Positions 28,694 through 38,535 of a stretch of DNA of 64,000 nucleotides are shown in pieces; positions within the stretch are counted from its first letter, which is position 1; every line of letters begins with the position of its first letter. This stretch comes from Flavobacteriales bacterium. GTDB taxonomy: Bacteria > Bacteroidota > Bacteroidia > Flavobacteriales_D > Parvicellaceae. The position numbers were made by a program, and so were the translations under genes. The notes below the pieces were generated by a model, which saw nothing but the letters and a program-made list of their open reading frames with translations, had not been told where the DNA came from and made no database searches. The stretch covers positions 22,096 through 86,095 of the forward strand of contig JADHMB010000003.1 in the NCBI GenBank assembly GCA_016780365.1, read 5' to 3'.

Positions 28694-29329
28694 ATGAAGT
28701 TTTATATTCTTTTAATTTTTTCTTTACTTAATTTGAGTATTATCTCTCAAAACTTAGGTTTAGAAAACAAAGATTCTGTTCTTTTCGGTCAATATCTTCC
28801 CGATTTGGAAATTACAGCTTCTAGTGCTGATTTTGTTAAAAAATGGAATAGAACTAAATTTTATGTAAAAAGTGTCTATGATTATGCCAAGATTTGCTCT
28901 GCTATGTTGAACACTTTTGAGGATTCTCTGAGTAAAATTGAAGGAAAATATTCTAGGAAAAGATATTTGTCTAGTTGCAATAAAACTCTAAAAAAAGAAT
29001 TTGGAAATGAGATCAAGGAAATGTCCATCAAAAGAGGAGTTTATCTAATGAAGATGATTTATAGATCTACAGGTTTGACAACCTATGAAATTATTCAAAA
29101 GTATCGTGGAGGAGGAACAGCTTTTTGGTTTCAAGCATTATGTTTGGTCAACGGCCAAGATTTAAAACGAGAATACGATTCCGAAAATGAGGACTTGCTA
29201 ATGGAAAGAGCTATTGGTTTAATAGATTCTGGAAAGATGACTTATTATAAAAGAGTTCCTTTAACAGATGAAGCTAGAAAAGCATTAAAACAAAAAAGGA
29301 AAGAGAAAAAAAGAAAGAAAAAGAAATGA
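28694..29329 (+). CDS. DUF4294 family protein
   Basis: KWNRTKFYVKSVYDYAKICSAML...KTLKKEFGNEIKEMSIKRGVYLMKMIYRSTGLTTYEIIQKYRGGGTAFWFQALCLVNGQDLKREYD. Confidence 0.85.
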   Translation: MKFYILLIFSLLNLSIISQNLGLENKDSVLFGQYLPDLEITASSADFVKKWNRTKFYVKSVYDYAKICSAMLNTFEDSLSKIEGKYSRKRYLSSCNKTLKKEFGNEIKEMSIKRGVYLMKMIYRSTGLTTYEIIQKYRGGGTAFWFQALCLVNGQDLKREYDSENEDLLMERAIGLIDSGKMTYYKRVPLTDEARKALKQKRKEKKRKKKK

Positions 29330-29330
29330 T

Positions 29331-30335
29331 TTAGTTGCTGTGTTGTCTTTTGTTTTTTAGATTCTTATCAATTTTAAACTCAGCTTCTTGCTTGACAGGT
29401 ACATTATTAATTGCTAAATCATTTAGGTCTGGTTGTCCTGCGTTAATCCATGCTGTGTACCAAAAAGAACCAACTGCTTTAATAGAAGCTTTTAGTCTTC
29501 GTTCTTGCATGTTGTTTAGCCGATTGCTGTATTCTTTACTAAAATCTCTACTGTATACTTTCATTGTTACCCGACCTCTTTTTTCAAAAGAATATTTTCT
29601 ATCATCTGGCCATTGTTCGGTTATTTCTTTTTCAATGGAAAGTACAGAGTCTACAGCAAAATAGCTTTCTTCAATGAATTCCCAAGTTGTCTCCAATGGC
29701 TTGTTAATGTATTCTGCTTTTCCAGTAATTAAATCATATTCTTGAAAAAAAAGTTCTGGCACTCTAGACTCCCAAAAGCCGTGGATGCCTTTTTGGTTGG
29801 TAAATTGTCCGTTGTAGTTTTCAGTAGCATGAAGTGGGACGTGGGCATCTGAAATATAGTGTCCTATTTCAGCTGAATATTTTAGAATTCTAGAGAGATT
29901 CTTTTCCTTAAATGCAGTAGTTAATTTGTAAAGCATTAGCTGAATATTCCAAGGAGATATTCCGTAAGTTTTGATAGTATCTTCTGAAAACTTTTCTATT
30001 GCATCGTTCCATCTTCTTGGCATTACATCAAATGGATTTTCTCCTTTTTCGACATAGTGATCTATATCGATAAAGTGCTTTTCGGCTTCTCCTTTTACAG
30101 CGTATCTTCTTTTGTCAGGATCAACAGCATGTTCGGTAAGAAAATCTATGTTCTTTTTGTAAAATTGAAAAAGTTCAGAATCTGGAATTGTGAAAACCGC
30201 TACACGATTTATCTTTTTATGTCCAAAAAACCCCCATCCTCCAAAAAAAGGACCGCAAATTCCCAAAAAAAATAATAAGATGGTAGTTTTTTTTATTGAA
30301 ACCATTTCTAATAGTCCCTTGCTTTTACAGACCAA
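29331..30335 (-). CDS. Zinc-dependent phospholipase C / S1-P1 nuclease-like protein; likely start at ATG about 30305
   Basis: GWGFFGHKKINRVAV, EKHFIDIDHY, IGHYISDAHVPLHATENYNGQFTNQKGIHGFWE. Confidence 0.8.
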   Translation of the reverse strand: MVCKSKGLLEMVSIKKTTILLFFLGICGPFFGGWGFFGHKKINRVAVFTIPDSELFQFYKKNIDFLTEHAVDPDKRRYAVKGEAEKHFIDIDHYVEKGENPFDVMPRRWNDAIEKFSEDTIKTYGISPWNIQLMLYKLTTAFKEKNLSRILKYSAEIGHYISDAHVPLHATENYNGQFTNQKGIHGFWESRVPELFFQEYDLITGKAEYINKPLETTWEFIEESYFAVDSVLSIEKEITEQWPDDRKYSFEKRGRVTMKVYSRDFSKEYSNRLNNMQERRLKASIKAVGSFWYTAWINAGQPDLNDLAINNVPVKQEAEFKIDKNLKNKRQHSN

Positions 30336-30799
30336 GTAAACTTGAACTCACAGATTATATTTGAGTTTTTATCTATTCCTTGAGTAGATGCTTTAATAAC
30401 AACAGGTTTTTTTGTCTCAATTGCTTCCTTTAGTTTCTCTTTTACCATTTTACCATCATTACAAATAAAACTAGTGACGCCAATTGCTTTTTTATTAAAA
30501 TCTGCTTCACATTTTAGGGGAAGAGTAGAAAATGATGGTTTTTGTTTGTAAGTATATTGTAAAATCAAAGCAGCAGTACTCATTTCGCCAGCCATTCCCA
30601 GTACAGCCCAAAAAGTAGATTTAAATGGGTTTTTATTGATCCATTTAAAAGGAACGGTAACAATACATTGGTCTTCGTTGAGTTTTTTAATTCTCATGCC
30701 AGAAAGAAACCCCATTGGTAAATTCCAAAAAAGATAAGTTCTGAAGTAAAAAGATTTTACAGCAAGTCTTCTTAATCTATTTGTTTTTTCAGTTGCCAA
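30308..30799 (-). CDS. DUF4442 (hotdog-fold) family protein
   Basis: TYLFWNLPMGFLSGMRIKKLNEDQCIVTVPFKWINKNPFKSTFWAVLGMAGEMSTA. Confidence 0.75.
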   Translation of the reverse strand: MATEKTNRLRRLAVKSFYFRTYLFWNLPMGFLSGMRIKKLNEDQCIVTVPFKWINKNPFKSTFWAVLGMAGEMSTAALILQYTYKQKPSFSTLPLKCEADFNKKAIGVTSFICNDGKMVKEKLKEAIETKKPVVIKASTQGIDKNSNIICEFKFTWSVKARDY

Positions 30800-30832
30800 T
30801 AATTATTATTTAGGTTGGTTTAAATATGGAAT

Positions 30833-31435
30833 TTATTCTATAGCGTTGAGGTATTTAGTTCTCCACTCAGGTTTTTGAAAATCTGCTAGTAATTGAAATA
30901 GGTTTTCCCCATAAAAGAAGTCGTTAATATAGGTTATACCATAATTTTGAAGTATTTGGATTTGGGGCCAACTTGGTCTAAATTTATGTTGTCCAAATCC
31001 ATCTACTAGCATGTCTTTAGCAGGCGTACAATCTGGAGGACAAAATGGATTTCTATTGTATCTTAATGCCCAGAGATCAAAGAGTTTAAGTTCTGGATTT
31101 TTTAAACATTGTGAAGAATCGTATTTGTACAAACAATCTTTAATCTGAAACTTCTTGAATATATTTTCTCCTGAATTATTTGCTTTAGAAGGTTGTTTGC
31201 CCATTCCAATTCTTATAAATTCACTTCCAGAAATAAACCTTGTCTTTATGATCTTCCCATTAGATTCTGTAATAATTGCATAGTTTACATATTGAGAATT
31301 ACAATTGGGATTTATTGAAATTGCAAGATGTGTTTTATAATCAACTAAAGGTTTTGATAATATTCCGTAATAGTCTGAAGATAAATAAGTTAAAATAAAA
31401 ATTAATATGTAAATATATCTTTTCATTATGTACAA
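30833..31435 (-). CDS. Hypothetical exported protein
   Basis: Signal-anchor-like N-terminus; no family recognised by eye. Confidence 0.65.
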   Translation of the reverse strand: MYIMKRYIYILIFILTYLSSDYYGILSKPLVDYKTHLAISINPNCNSQYVNYAIITESNGKIIKTRFISGSEFIRIGMGKQPSKANNSGENIFKKFQIKDCLYKYDSSQCLKNPELKLFDLWALRYNRNPFCPPDCTPAKDMLVDGFGQHKFRPSWPQIQILQNYGITYINDFFYGENLFQLLADFQKPEWRTKYLNAIE

Positions 31436-31486
31436 TATAAACTATTATACCAGTATAAAATTAGTAAATTATTTTTTAGGGTATTA

Positions 31487-32089
31487 TTAAAATTTATAAA
31501 GTTTATTCGGAGTTTGACAATAGTCCAAGCTCTGATCATGAAAATCAACCTGTATATTTTCTTTAGAAACTTCAAAAAAAGAAAGTCCAATCTTTAAACA
31601 GTTTTTATTTAACTGATTTAAAATTGTGTCGTAAATCCCTTTTCCATAACCAACTCTGTTTCCAAATTTATCAAAAACCAAAAGTGGGATTAAAATGATC
31701 TCAATTTTATCAAATGTTTCTAATCTATAATCCATTGGAATTGGAATATCTAATTTACCCTTGGTGAATTTAACAAACGGATTAAAAGAAACACATTGCC
31801 ATTTATCTTTTGATTTTTCGTAAACAGATGTGTAAATAGTAGAATTGGAATTTATAGACTTGTGAATATGCCACGTATTTACTTCTTTATTCTTTGATAT
31901 AGGATAGAACAAATGGACATTTTTCTTTAGTAAACTAAAATTATTCAATAATTGATTTGAAATTTTAATTGAATTTCCTTCAACAAACTCTTCTTTAAGA
32001 CTTAATCTTTCAGAAAGGGCACTTTTTCGTAACCTATTTTTATTTCCACTTGATATTGCAGCCAATGGATGGTTTTTGTATGAAATCAA
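31487..32089 (-). CDS. 5-formyltetrahydrofolate cyclo-ligase; start uncertain, called ORF overlaps upstream gene by 50 nt
   Basis: NKNRLRKSALSERLSL; LIPLLVFDKFGNRVGYGKGIYDTIL. Confidence 0.85.
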   Translation of the reverse strand: MISYKNHPLAAISSGNKNRLRKSALSERLSLKEEFVEGNSIKISNQLLNNFSLLKKNVHLFYPISKNKEVNTWHIHKSINSNSTIYTSVYEKSKDKWQCVSFNPFVKFTKGKLDIPIPMDYRLETFDKIEIILIPLLVFDKFGNRVGYGKGIYDTILNQLNKNCLKIGLSFFEVSKENIQVDFHDQSLDYCQTPNKLYKF

Positions 32090-32594
32090 TTTCTTTTAAA
32101 TCTAATACATAATCTAAAGCAAGTCTTAAGTCTTTGCCATCTATCTTAGATTCATTTCCTGGTCTAGATTCATCTAATTGACCTCTGTATACGCATTCTT
32201 GTTTTTCGTTAAAAACATTAAAATCTGGAGTACAAGCAGCATCGTATGCTTTGGCAATTTCTTGAGATTCGTCATATAAATAGGGGAATTTAAATTTTCT
32301 TTCTTTTGCAAATAGCTTCATTTTTTCAGGGTCGTCGTCTGGATAATTCACAACATCATTACTGCTAATGGCAACAAAACCAATGTCTTTTTTTAAATAA
32401 TCATTCGCTAATTCTACAATTTGATCTATAACATGCACTACATATGGACAGTGGTTACAAATAAACATTACTACCAGTCCGTTTTTCATAGTAACATCTT
32501 CTAGGCTAACTTTTTTATCTGAAACTACATCTGTTAATTTAAAATCAATTGCTTTAAATCCAAGTGGAATTTGATTGGTTAATGTTCTTGCCAT
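32040..32594 (-). CDS. Thioredoxin-family / redoxin protein
   Basis: VVMFICNHCPYVVHV, GFVAISSNDV, AKAYDAACTPDFNVF, YRGQLDESRPGN. Confidence 0.88.
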   Translation of the reverse strand: MARTLTNQIPLGFKAIDFKLTDVVSDKKVSLEDVTMKNGLVVMFICNHCPYVVHVIDQIVELANDYLKKDIGFVAISSNDVVNYPDDDPEKMKLFAKERKFKFPYLYDESQEIAKAYDAACTPDFNVFNEKQECVYRGQLDESRPGNESKIDGKDLRLALDYVLDLKEIDFIQKPSIGCNIKWK

Positions 32595-32605
32595 TTTAAT
32601 TAAAT

Positions 32606-34036
32606 TTGATTTTATTTAAAGATAAATTTTTACGCCTAAAAAAGCATATGAAACAACTTTTTATTTTTTATCTCTTTCTTTTTCCTTTTTATCTACAGAG
32701 CCAAACCAATGATTCAGTTCAAATTAGAGCATTGTATGATTTTAATTTAACTGAAGGAAATTGTTATGAAAACCTAAGGTCGTTATGTAAAGATATTGGT
32801 CATAGATTGAGTGGTAGTAATTCAGCTGAAAATGCAGTTAAATGGGCGGAATTACTTATGAAGAATACCAATTTAGATACTGTTTATTTACAACAAGTAT
32901 TGGTGCCATACTGGGAAAGAGGAAACTTAGAGAAAGTATATTGGAAAAATAGTAAAGGTCAAACAAGTTTTCTTAACTGTTCTGCTTTAGGAGGTTCAGT
33001 AGGTACCAACGGAATTTTAAAAGGGGAAGTGATAGAAATTAATAATTGGGCGCAATTGAAAGATTTTGGAAGAAGTGAAATAGAAGGAAAAATTGTGTTT
33101 CTAAATCGGGTTATGAATCCTACTTTTATTAGCACAGGAAATGCTTACGGAAGTTGTGTAGATCAAAGACACTTGGGAGCTTCTAGAGCTGCTGAATTTG
33201 GAGCTATTGGAGTAATTGTAAGATCAATGAGTCTTAAGTACGATAAAAACCCTCATACTGGATCTATGACTTATTTAGATTCTAACAATAGAATTCCAGC
33301 AGCTGCAATTAGTACTAAAGATGCACACGATTTAAGTTTAGCTATAAAAGACAACGAGCTTGTAGAGCTAGCAATGGAACTATCCTGTTTACAACATGAA
33401 GACGTAATTTCTTACAATGTTATTGGAGAAATAAAGGGGACAGAGTTACCCGAAGAAATTATATTAGTTGGTGGACACCTAGATTCTTGGGATATTGGTG
33501 AAGGTGCACACGATGACGGAGCGGGAGTAGTTCAAAGTCTTCAGGTCTTAGAAACTTTTAAAAAATTAGAACTTCAGCCAAAAAGAACTTTACGATGTGT
33601 GATGTATATGAACGAAGAAAATGGAAATAGAGGAGGAAAACACTATGCAGAAATGGTTAGAAAATCTGGAGAAAAACATCTATTTGCATTGGAGTCTGAC
33701 AGAGGAGGATTTACTCCAAGAGGATTTAGTATAGATGGTACCAAATTACAATTAGAATATCTTCAAAGTTTTAAAAAGCTTTTTGAACCCTATCAAATTC
33801 ATTTATTTAATAAAGGCTATAGTGGAGTGGATATAGGACCATTGAAAGACGGAAAATTATGTTTGGTGGGCTTGGTGCCAGATTCACAAAGATATTTTGA
33901 TTTTCACCACTCAAAGGCGGATGTCTTTGAGAATGTTCATAAAAGAGAACTGGAGCTGGGAGCTTCGGCAATTAGTTCTATTGTATATTTGGTTGATAAA
34001 TATGGTTTACCAGAAAGTGAATCAATAAAAAAATAA
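32606..34036 (+). CDS. M28-family metallopeptidase (carboxypeptidase Q-like); likely start at ATG 32648
   Basis: VGGHLDSWDIGEGAHDDGAGVVQSL, MYMNEENGNRGGKHYAE, FDFHHSKADVFENV. Confidence 0.9.
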   Translation: MILFKDKFLRLKKHMKQLFIFYLFLFPFYLQSQTNDSVQIRALYDFNLTEGNCYENLRSLCKDIGHRLSGSNSAENAVKWAELLMKNTNLDTVYLQQVLVPYWERGNLEKVYWKNSKGQTSFLNCSALGGSVGTNGILKGEVIEINNWAQLKDFGRSEIEGKIVFLNRVMNPTFISTGNAYGSCVDQRHLGASRAAEFGAIGVIVRSMSLKYDKNPHTGSMTYLDSNNRIPAAAISTKDAHDLSLAIKDNELVELAMELSCLQHEDVISYNVIGEIKGTELPEEIILVGGHLDSWDIGEGAHDDGAGVVQSLQVLETFKKLELQPKRTLRCVMYMNEENGNRGGKHYAEMVRKSGEKHLFALESDRGGFTPRGFSIDGTKLQLEYLQSFKKLFEPYQIHLFNKGYSGVDIGPLKDGKLCLVGLVPDSQRYFDFHHSKADVFENVHKRELELGASAISSIVYLVDKYGLPESESIKK

Positions 34037-34040
34037 TAAA

Positions 34041-34754
34041 ATGGTAGATATATTAGCTTTTGGTGCTCATCCTGATGATGTTGAGTTAAGTGCAGCAGGT
34101 ACTTTAATTAAGCATATTAATATGGGATTTTCAGTTGGGATTATTGATTTAACAATGGGGGAGATGGGAACTCGTGGCACACCAACAATTAGAGCATTAG
34201 AGGCAGAACAAGCAATGAAAATTATTGGTGCAAAGTTTCGTGAAAACCTTAAAATGTCTGATTCTTTTATCGATTTATCAAAAGAGTCTATAAATAAAGT
34301 AGTAAAAGCAATAAGAAAACATCAGCCAAAAATTGTCCTTTGTAATGCTGTTAAAGATAGGCATCCAGAGCATGGTGTTGCATCTAAGCTAGTTTCTAAA
34401 GCATGCTTTATTTCTGGATTAAGAAAGTTCGAAACATCTTTAGATGGTAAAGTTCAAAACCCGCACAGAGCTCAAAATGTATATCATTATATTCAAGATG
34501 AGTGGATTGATCCTGATTTTATTATTGATATTTCTGAAGAAATGGACCAAAAGATAAAAGCTGTCAAAGCCTTTGAAAGTCAATTTTACGATCCTAAAAG
34601 TAAGGAGCCTAATACTCCAATTTCAAGTAAAGATTTTATGGATTCTATCCTTTCAAAAGCAAACCTAATGGGAAGATCTATTGGTAAAAGCTTTGGAGAA
34701 GGGTTTACCACTGAAAGACCAACAGGAACAAATAACTTATTTAATTTATACTAA
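34041..34754 (+). CDS. bshB1: Bacillithiol biosynthesis deacetylase BshB1
   Basis: AFGAHPDDVELSAAGTL, DLTMGEMGTRGT, PKIVLCNAVKDRHPEHG, FYDPKSKEPNTPISSKDF. Confidence 0.9.
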   Translation: MVDILAFGAHPDDVELSAAGTLIKHINMGFSVGIIDLTMGEMGTRGTPTIRALEAEQAMKIIGAKFRENLKMSDSFIDLSKESINKVVKAIRKHQPKIVLCNAVKDRHPEHGVASKLVSKACFISGLRKFETSLDGKVQNPHRAQNVYHYIQDEWIDPDFIIDISEEMDQKIKAVKAFESQFYDPKSKEPNTPISSKDFMDSILSKANLMGRSIGKSFGEGFTTERPTGTNNLFNLY

Positions 34755-34758
34755 AAAC

Positions 34759-35634
34759 ATGAAAAATTTTAAATATTTCTTTTTATCACTAATTACAATT
34801 TCTTGCGTTTCTAACTCAGAAACAGTTTCAGAAGAATCTAGGAGGATTGATAGTTTACAATCTGTACTTAGTTCTAAAGATCAGGCAATTAACTCTTTAG
34901 AATTTCAAAAATTAAATGACGATTCTATAGTGAATTTGTATGCTCTTTACATACAAAAAATAAAGGATAATATAAATGAAATAAATAAGCAAGAACTTAT
35001 AATCAACAACAAAAAAAACAACCCTGATTTTATAGAAAAGGATACCACCGATATAATAAAATCTATTAAAATTCTTTCTAAAAAATTACAAGAAAATGAA
35101 TCCATGATTTTAGCATTAAATAATGCAGTAAAACTGGAAAAAGATAAAAATTCTCAATTTGTCTCTAAAGTAACAGATTTGAGAGAAGAAATCGCACAAA
35201 GTAATAGAGAAGTCTATTACCTAAAAGAGGAATTAAATAGTATGAATGCATCTTTCGAGGCCATTTTTAAAAAATACAACCTTCAGAATAAAAAAATAAG
35301 TGATTTAAATCAAAAGCTCAACGAGGTGGCTTATGTTATTGGATCTAAATCTGAGCTTTTAGATAATGGTGTTTTGACTAAGAGTGGAGGATTAATTGGA
35401 ATAGGAAAGACTAGAAAATTGAATTCGGATTTAAATACGGATTATTTCACTTATGTTTCAAAATATAAATTTCAAAATATTCCTTTAGGATATAAGACAG
35501 TAAGGTTAATGACTGCACATCCTACTAGTTCTTATAGATTATCCACTTCAAATGAAATCATAGACTCTTTAATAATAATTAATCAAGATGATTTTTGGAG
35601 AAATAGTAAGTTTTTGGTTGTTGAAGTGAAATAA
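34759..35634 (+). CDS. Coiled-coil lipoprotein of unknown function, possibly Cbp1-like adhesin family
   Basis: ORF track starts at 34681, but MKNFKYFFLSLITISC lipoprotein signal begins at ATG 34759; heptad-rich middle; C-terminal AYVIGSKSELLDNGVLTKSGGLIGIGKTRKLN. Confidence 0.75.
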   Translation: MKNFKYFFLSLITISCVSNSETVSEESRRIDSLQSVLSSKDQAINSLEFQKLNDDSIVNLYALYIQKIKDNINEINKQELIINNKKNNPDFIEKDTTDIIKSIKILSKKLQENESMILALNNAVKLEKDKNSQFVSKVTDLREEIAQSNREVYYLKEELNSMNASFEAIFKKYNLQNKKISDLNQKLNEVAYVIGSKSELLDNGVLTKSGGLIGIGKTRKLNSDLNTDYFTYVSKYKFQNIPLGYKTVRLMTAHPTSSYRLSTSNEIIDSLIIINQDDFWRNSKFLVVEVK

Positions 35635-36411
35635 CTATAAAATTGCTTTTCTAATTTTTAAAGCTTTTTCTAGAATTGGAAATAAAAGGTCAAGTTTTAG
35701 CATGGTATGAGGATCACTCTTTGCACTTTTAGGATCTGGATGTGTTTCAATAAATAAACCATCAACTCCGTTGGCAACTGCACTATATACAATAGAGGAT
35801 ATTAAAGAAGAATCTCCTCCAGTTATCCCACTTGTTTGGTTGGGTTTTTGAACTGCATGCGTGCAGTCCATGATTACCGGAAAGCCATGTTTTTTTAGCT
35901 TAGTTATCGCAGTTGCATCTACTATTAAATCGTTGTAACCAAAACTGTTTCCTCTCTCACAAAGCCAAATATTTTTATTTCCAGTAGAATGTACTTTTTC
36001 TATGGCAAAACCCATAGAATCATGAGACATAAATTGACCCTTTTTAATATTTACAGGAAGACCCGTTTTACCAGCTTCTATCAATAAATCTGTTTGTCTG
36101 CAAAGAAATGCTGGAATTTGTAGATGATTAACATATTTGGCAACTTTTTTTGGTTCGTGACTTTCGTGAACGTCGGTAATGGTATTTACATCTAGTTCAC
36201 TTCCAATAGATTTTATAATTTGTAATGCATTGTCATCTCCAATTCCTGTGAAACTATTATTTTTAGATCTATTGGCTTTTTTATAACTGGCTTTAAATAT
36301 GTAATCGATAGATAGTTCTTCACAAATTGCCTTTACTTCTTTAGCAATCTTTAATCCCATGTGTTCATCTTCTATTGCACAAGGGCCGGCTATTAATGTG
36401 AAATTTTTCAT
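35635..36411 (-). CDS. kdsA: 3-deoxy-8-phosphooctulonate synthase
   Basis: LIAGPCAIEDE, FKASYKKANRSKNNSFTGIG, DSMGFAIEKV, MDCTHAVQKP. Confidence 0.95.
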   Translation of the reverse strand: MKNFTLIAGPCAIEDEHMGLKIAKEVKAICEELSIDYIFKASYKKANRSKNNSFTGIGDDNALQIIKSIGSELDVNTITDVHESHEPKKVAKYVNHLQIPAFLCRQTDLLIEAGKTGLPVNIKKGQFMSHDSMGFAIEKVHSTGNKNIWLCERGNSFGYNDLIVDATAITKLKKHGFPVIMDCTHAVQKPNQTSGITGGDSSLISSIVYSAVANGVDGLFIETHPDPKSAKSDPHTMLKLDLLFPILEKALKIRKAIL

Positions 36412-37001
36412 TCTTTTGCTTTTTTTCCTAAATATCCGCTATGGTGTCTTTTGGCATATTCCTCTTTTGTGAATTTGATTTTTTCCATCATGCTAACTAC
36501 CAATAGGTCACCAACTACAGTCATAACTGTTGTAGAAGTTGTAGGGGTTAGACCAAATGGGCCAATTTCTTTTGGATTTCCAGTAAATAAACATTCATCG
36601 GACATCTTAGAAAGTGGACTATTGTTATTTCCTGTAAGGGATATTAATGGAAGATCATTGTAAAGATTATCGGCAAGTTCTTTAAATTCTAAAATTTCTC
36701 TAGTTTTTCCAGAATTAGAAATTAGCAATAGAACATCGTTTTTTTGAATTATACCTAAGTCGCCGTGTTGCGCTTCACTAGGGTGAATAAAAACAGAAGG
36801 AGTTCCCGTAGATGAAAGAGTAGTAGAAATATTCATTCCTATCTGTCCAGCTTTTCCCATTCCACTTACAATAACCTTTCCATCCATTTGATGTACTCTA
36901 TCAAAAATAATTTCTAAAACATTTTCTATTACTCCGTCTATAGGAATATTTTGAATTGCTTGAACTTCAAGTTCTATGTATTTTTTTATGGACTCTTTCA
37001 C
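36408..37001 (-). CDS. Single-domain (SIS-only) arabinose-5-phosphate isomerase, KpsF/GutQ family
   Basis: GKVIVSGMGKAGQIGMNISTTLSSTGTPSVFIHPSEAQHGDLG, SNSGKTREIL; ends at HHSGYLGKKAKE with no CBS domains; ATGA overlap with kdsA. Confidence 0.9.
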   Translation of the reverse strand: MKESIKKYIELEVQAIQNIPIDGVIENVLEIIFDRVHQMDGKVIVSGMGKAGQIGMNISTTLSSTGTPSVFIHPSEAQHGDLGIIQKNDVLLLISNSGKTREILEFKELADNLYNDLPLISLTGNNNSPLSKMSDECLFTGNPKEIGPFGLTPTTSTTVMTVVGDLLVVSMMEKIKFTKEEYAKRHHSGYLGKKAKE

Positions 37002-37018
37002 CTCTTCAAAAGTAATAA

Positions 37019-37786
37019 TTATAAATGACCTTTGCTTGCATAAACTTTTCTAATAGAAATTAGATCTTCTAAAGTATCTACCGGAAAAGATGGATAAATG
37101 GTGGTTCCTACTTTTATTTTACCTCCATTTTCTAGCCATCTAAGTTGCTCTAACTTTTCATTAATCTCTAGTTTGGATGGTTTTAATTGCTGAAATTTTT
37201 CTAATGCATTTATTGTATACCCATATATTCCAATGTGTTGATGAAATTCATTTGCATCTTCCTTTATTTCATCTCCTCTTAAAAATGGAATGGCATATCT
37301 TGAAAAATAAAGTGCAAAATTAAAAGTGTCTTTCACCAAAAACACTTTGTCTTTGGGTAAGTTATCAGATGAATTTAATTTTTGAGCTATGGTTGCAAAT
37401 TCAGTTTTAGAATCGTTAAAACATTCTATTACTTTGATTATGTGATCTTCGTGCAATAACGGCTCATCTCCTTGAATATTAATAATATAATTAAAGCTTT
37501 TCTCCAATTCTTTAGACCAAATATCTACCGCTTCTAAACACCTGCTAGTACCGTTTAAATGGTCTTTTTCGGTTAAAACAACATTACCTCCAAAGTTATT
37601 TACTGTATCGAATATGTTTTTATCGTCTGTAGCTACTACTAAATTGTCCAATACTTCACTAGCTCTTGAATAAACGTGTTCAATCATGGTTTTTTCACCA
37701 ATTTTCATTAGAGGTTTGCCCTTAAGCCTAGTAGAATTAAATCTTGCTGGAATAATTCCTAAAAAATCTGACGAATTCAATTTCAT
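37019..37786 (-). CDS. kdsB: 3-deoxy-manno-octulosonate cytidylyltransferase
   Basis: IIPARFNSTRLKGKPL, QGDEPLL, HQHIGIYGY. Confidence 0.94.
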   Translation of the reverse strand: MKLNSSDFLGIIPARFNSTRLKGKPLMKIGEKTMIEHVYSRASEVLDNLVVATDDKNIFDTVNNFGGNVVLTEKDHLNGTSRCLEAVDIWSKELEKSFNYIINIQGDEPLLHEDHIIKVIECFNDSKTEFATIAQKLNSSDNLPKDKVFLVKDTFNFALYFSRYAIPFLRGDEIKEDANEFHQHIGIYGYTINALEKFQQLKPSKLEINEKLEQLRWLENGGKIKVGTTIYPSFPVDTLEDLISIRKVYASKGHL

Positions 37787-37878
37787 TGTCCATAAATATA
37801 TAATCTTAAATGATAACTTGAAATTTTACGTAATATTATAAATATATTGTACTGAATTTTAATTTTAAAATTTTATTT

Positions 37879-38535
37879 GTGTCTATAAAAAAAGTTAAAA
37901 ATTATATAAATACCAATCGAAGAGATTTTGCCGATCAACCATTTACTGAGAAAATGTCTGCGGACAACCCTATAGATCAATATGGTGTTTGGTTTGAAGA
38001 AGCTATTAAAAGTGAAATCTTAGACCCTTACGCAGCATGTTTGTCTACCGTAAATAGTAATAATGAGCCATCCTCAAGAATATTGTATATAAGAGATTTT
38101 AATTCTAATGGTTTTGTCTTTTATACCAATTACGATTCCAATAAAGGATCGGACCTACTAGAAAATAATTTTGCTGCTTTAAATGTTTTTTGGGGAGAAT
38201 TGGAACGACAAATTAGAATTCAAGGAAAAATTAGTAAGGTAGACGATTCGACATCTGATAAATATTTCAATGCGAGGCCAAGAGCAAGTAAGATTGGTGC
38301 ATGGGCTTCGAATCAAAGTCAAATAATTAAAGATAGAAATGAACTGGAGGATAAAATTAAGTTTTATGAAGAAAAATTTAACTCTAAAGATGTTCCAAGA
38401 CCAGATAACTGGGGAGGATATTGTTTAAATCCTAAAAAAATAGAGTTCTGGCAAGGAAGACCAAGTAGGTTACACGATAGAATTGTTTATATAAAAGAGA
38501 ATAACCAATGGGTAAAAAGCCGTTTATCTCCATAG
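37879..38535 (+). CDS. pdxH: Pyridoxamine 5'-phosphate oxidase (GTG start)
   Basis: PSSRILYIRDF, GFVFYTNYDSNKG, RQIRIQGKISKV, RPRASKIGAWASNQSQII, EFWQGRPSRLHDR. Confidence 0.94.
   Translation: MSIKKVKNYINTNRRDFADQPFTEKMSADNPIDQYGVWFEEAIKSEILDPYAACLSTVNSNNEPSSRILYIRDFNSNGFVFYTNYDSNKGSDLLENNFAALNVFWGELERQIRIQGKISKVDDSTSDKYFNARPRASKIGAWASNQSQIIKDRNELEDKIKFYEEKFNSKDVPRPDNWGGYCLNPKKIEFWQGRPSRLHDRIVYIKENNQWVKSRLSP

Noticed and set aside
31487-32089. 5-formyl-THF cyclo-ligase as a further AUA-start gene (ATA before SSGNKNRLRK)
   Set aside because: An in-frame TTG lies only four codons upstream (TTG GCT GCA ATA TCA), so a canonical alternative start exists; evidence too weak.
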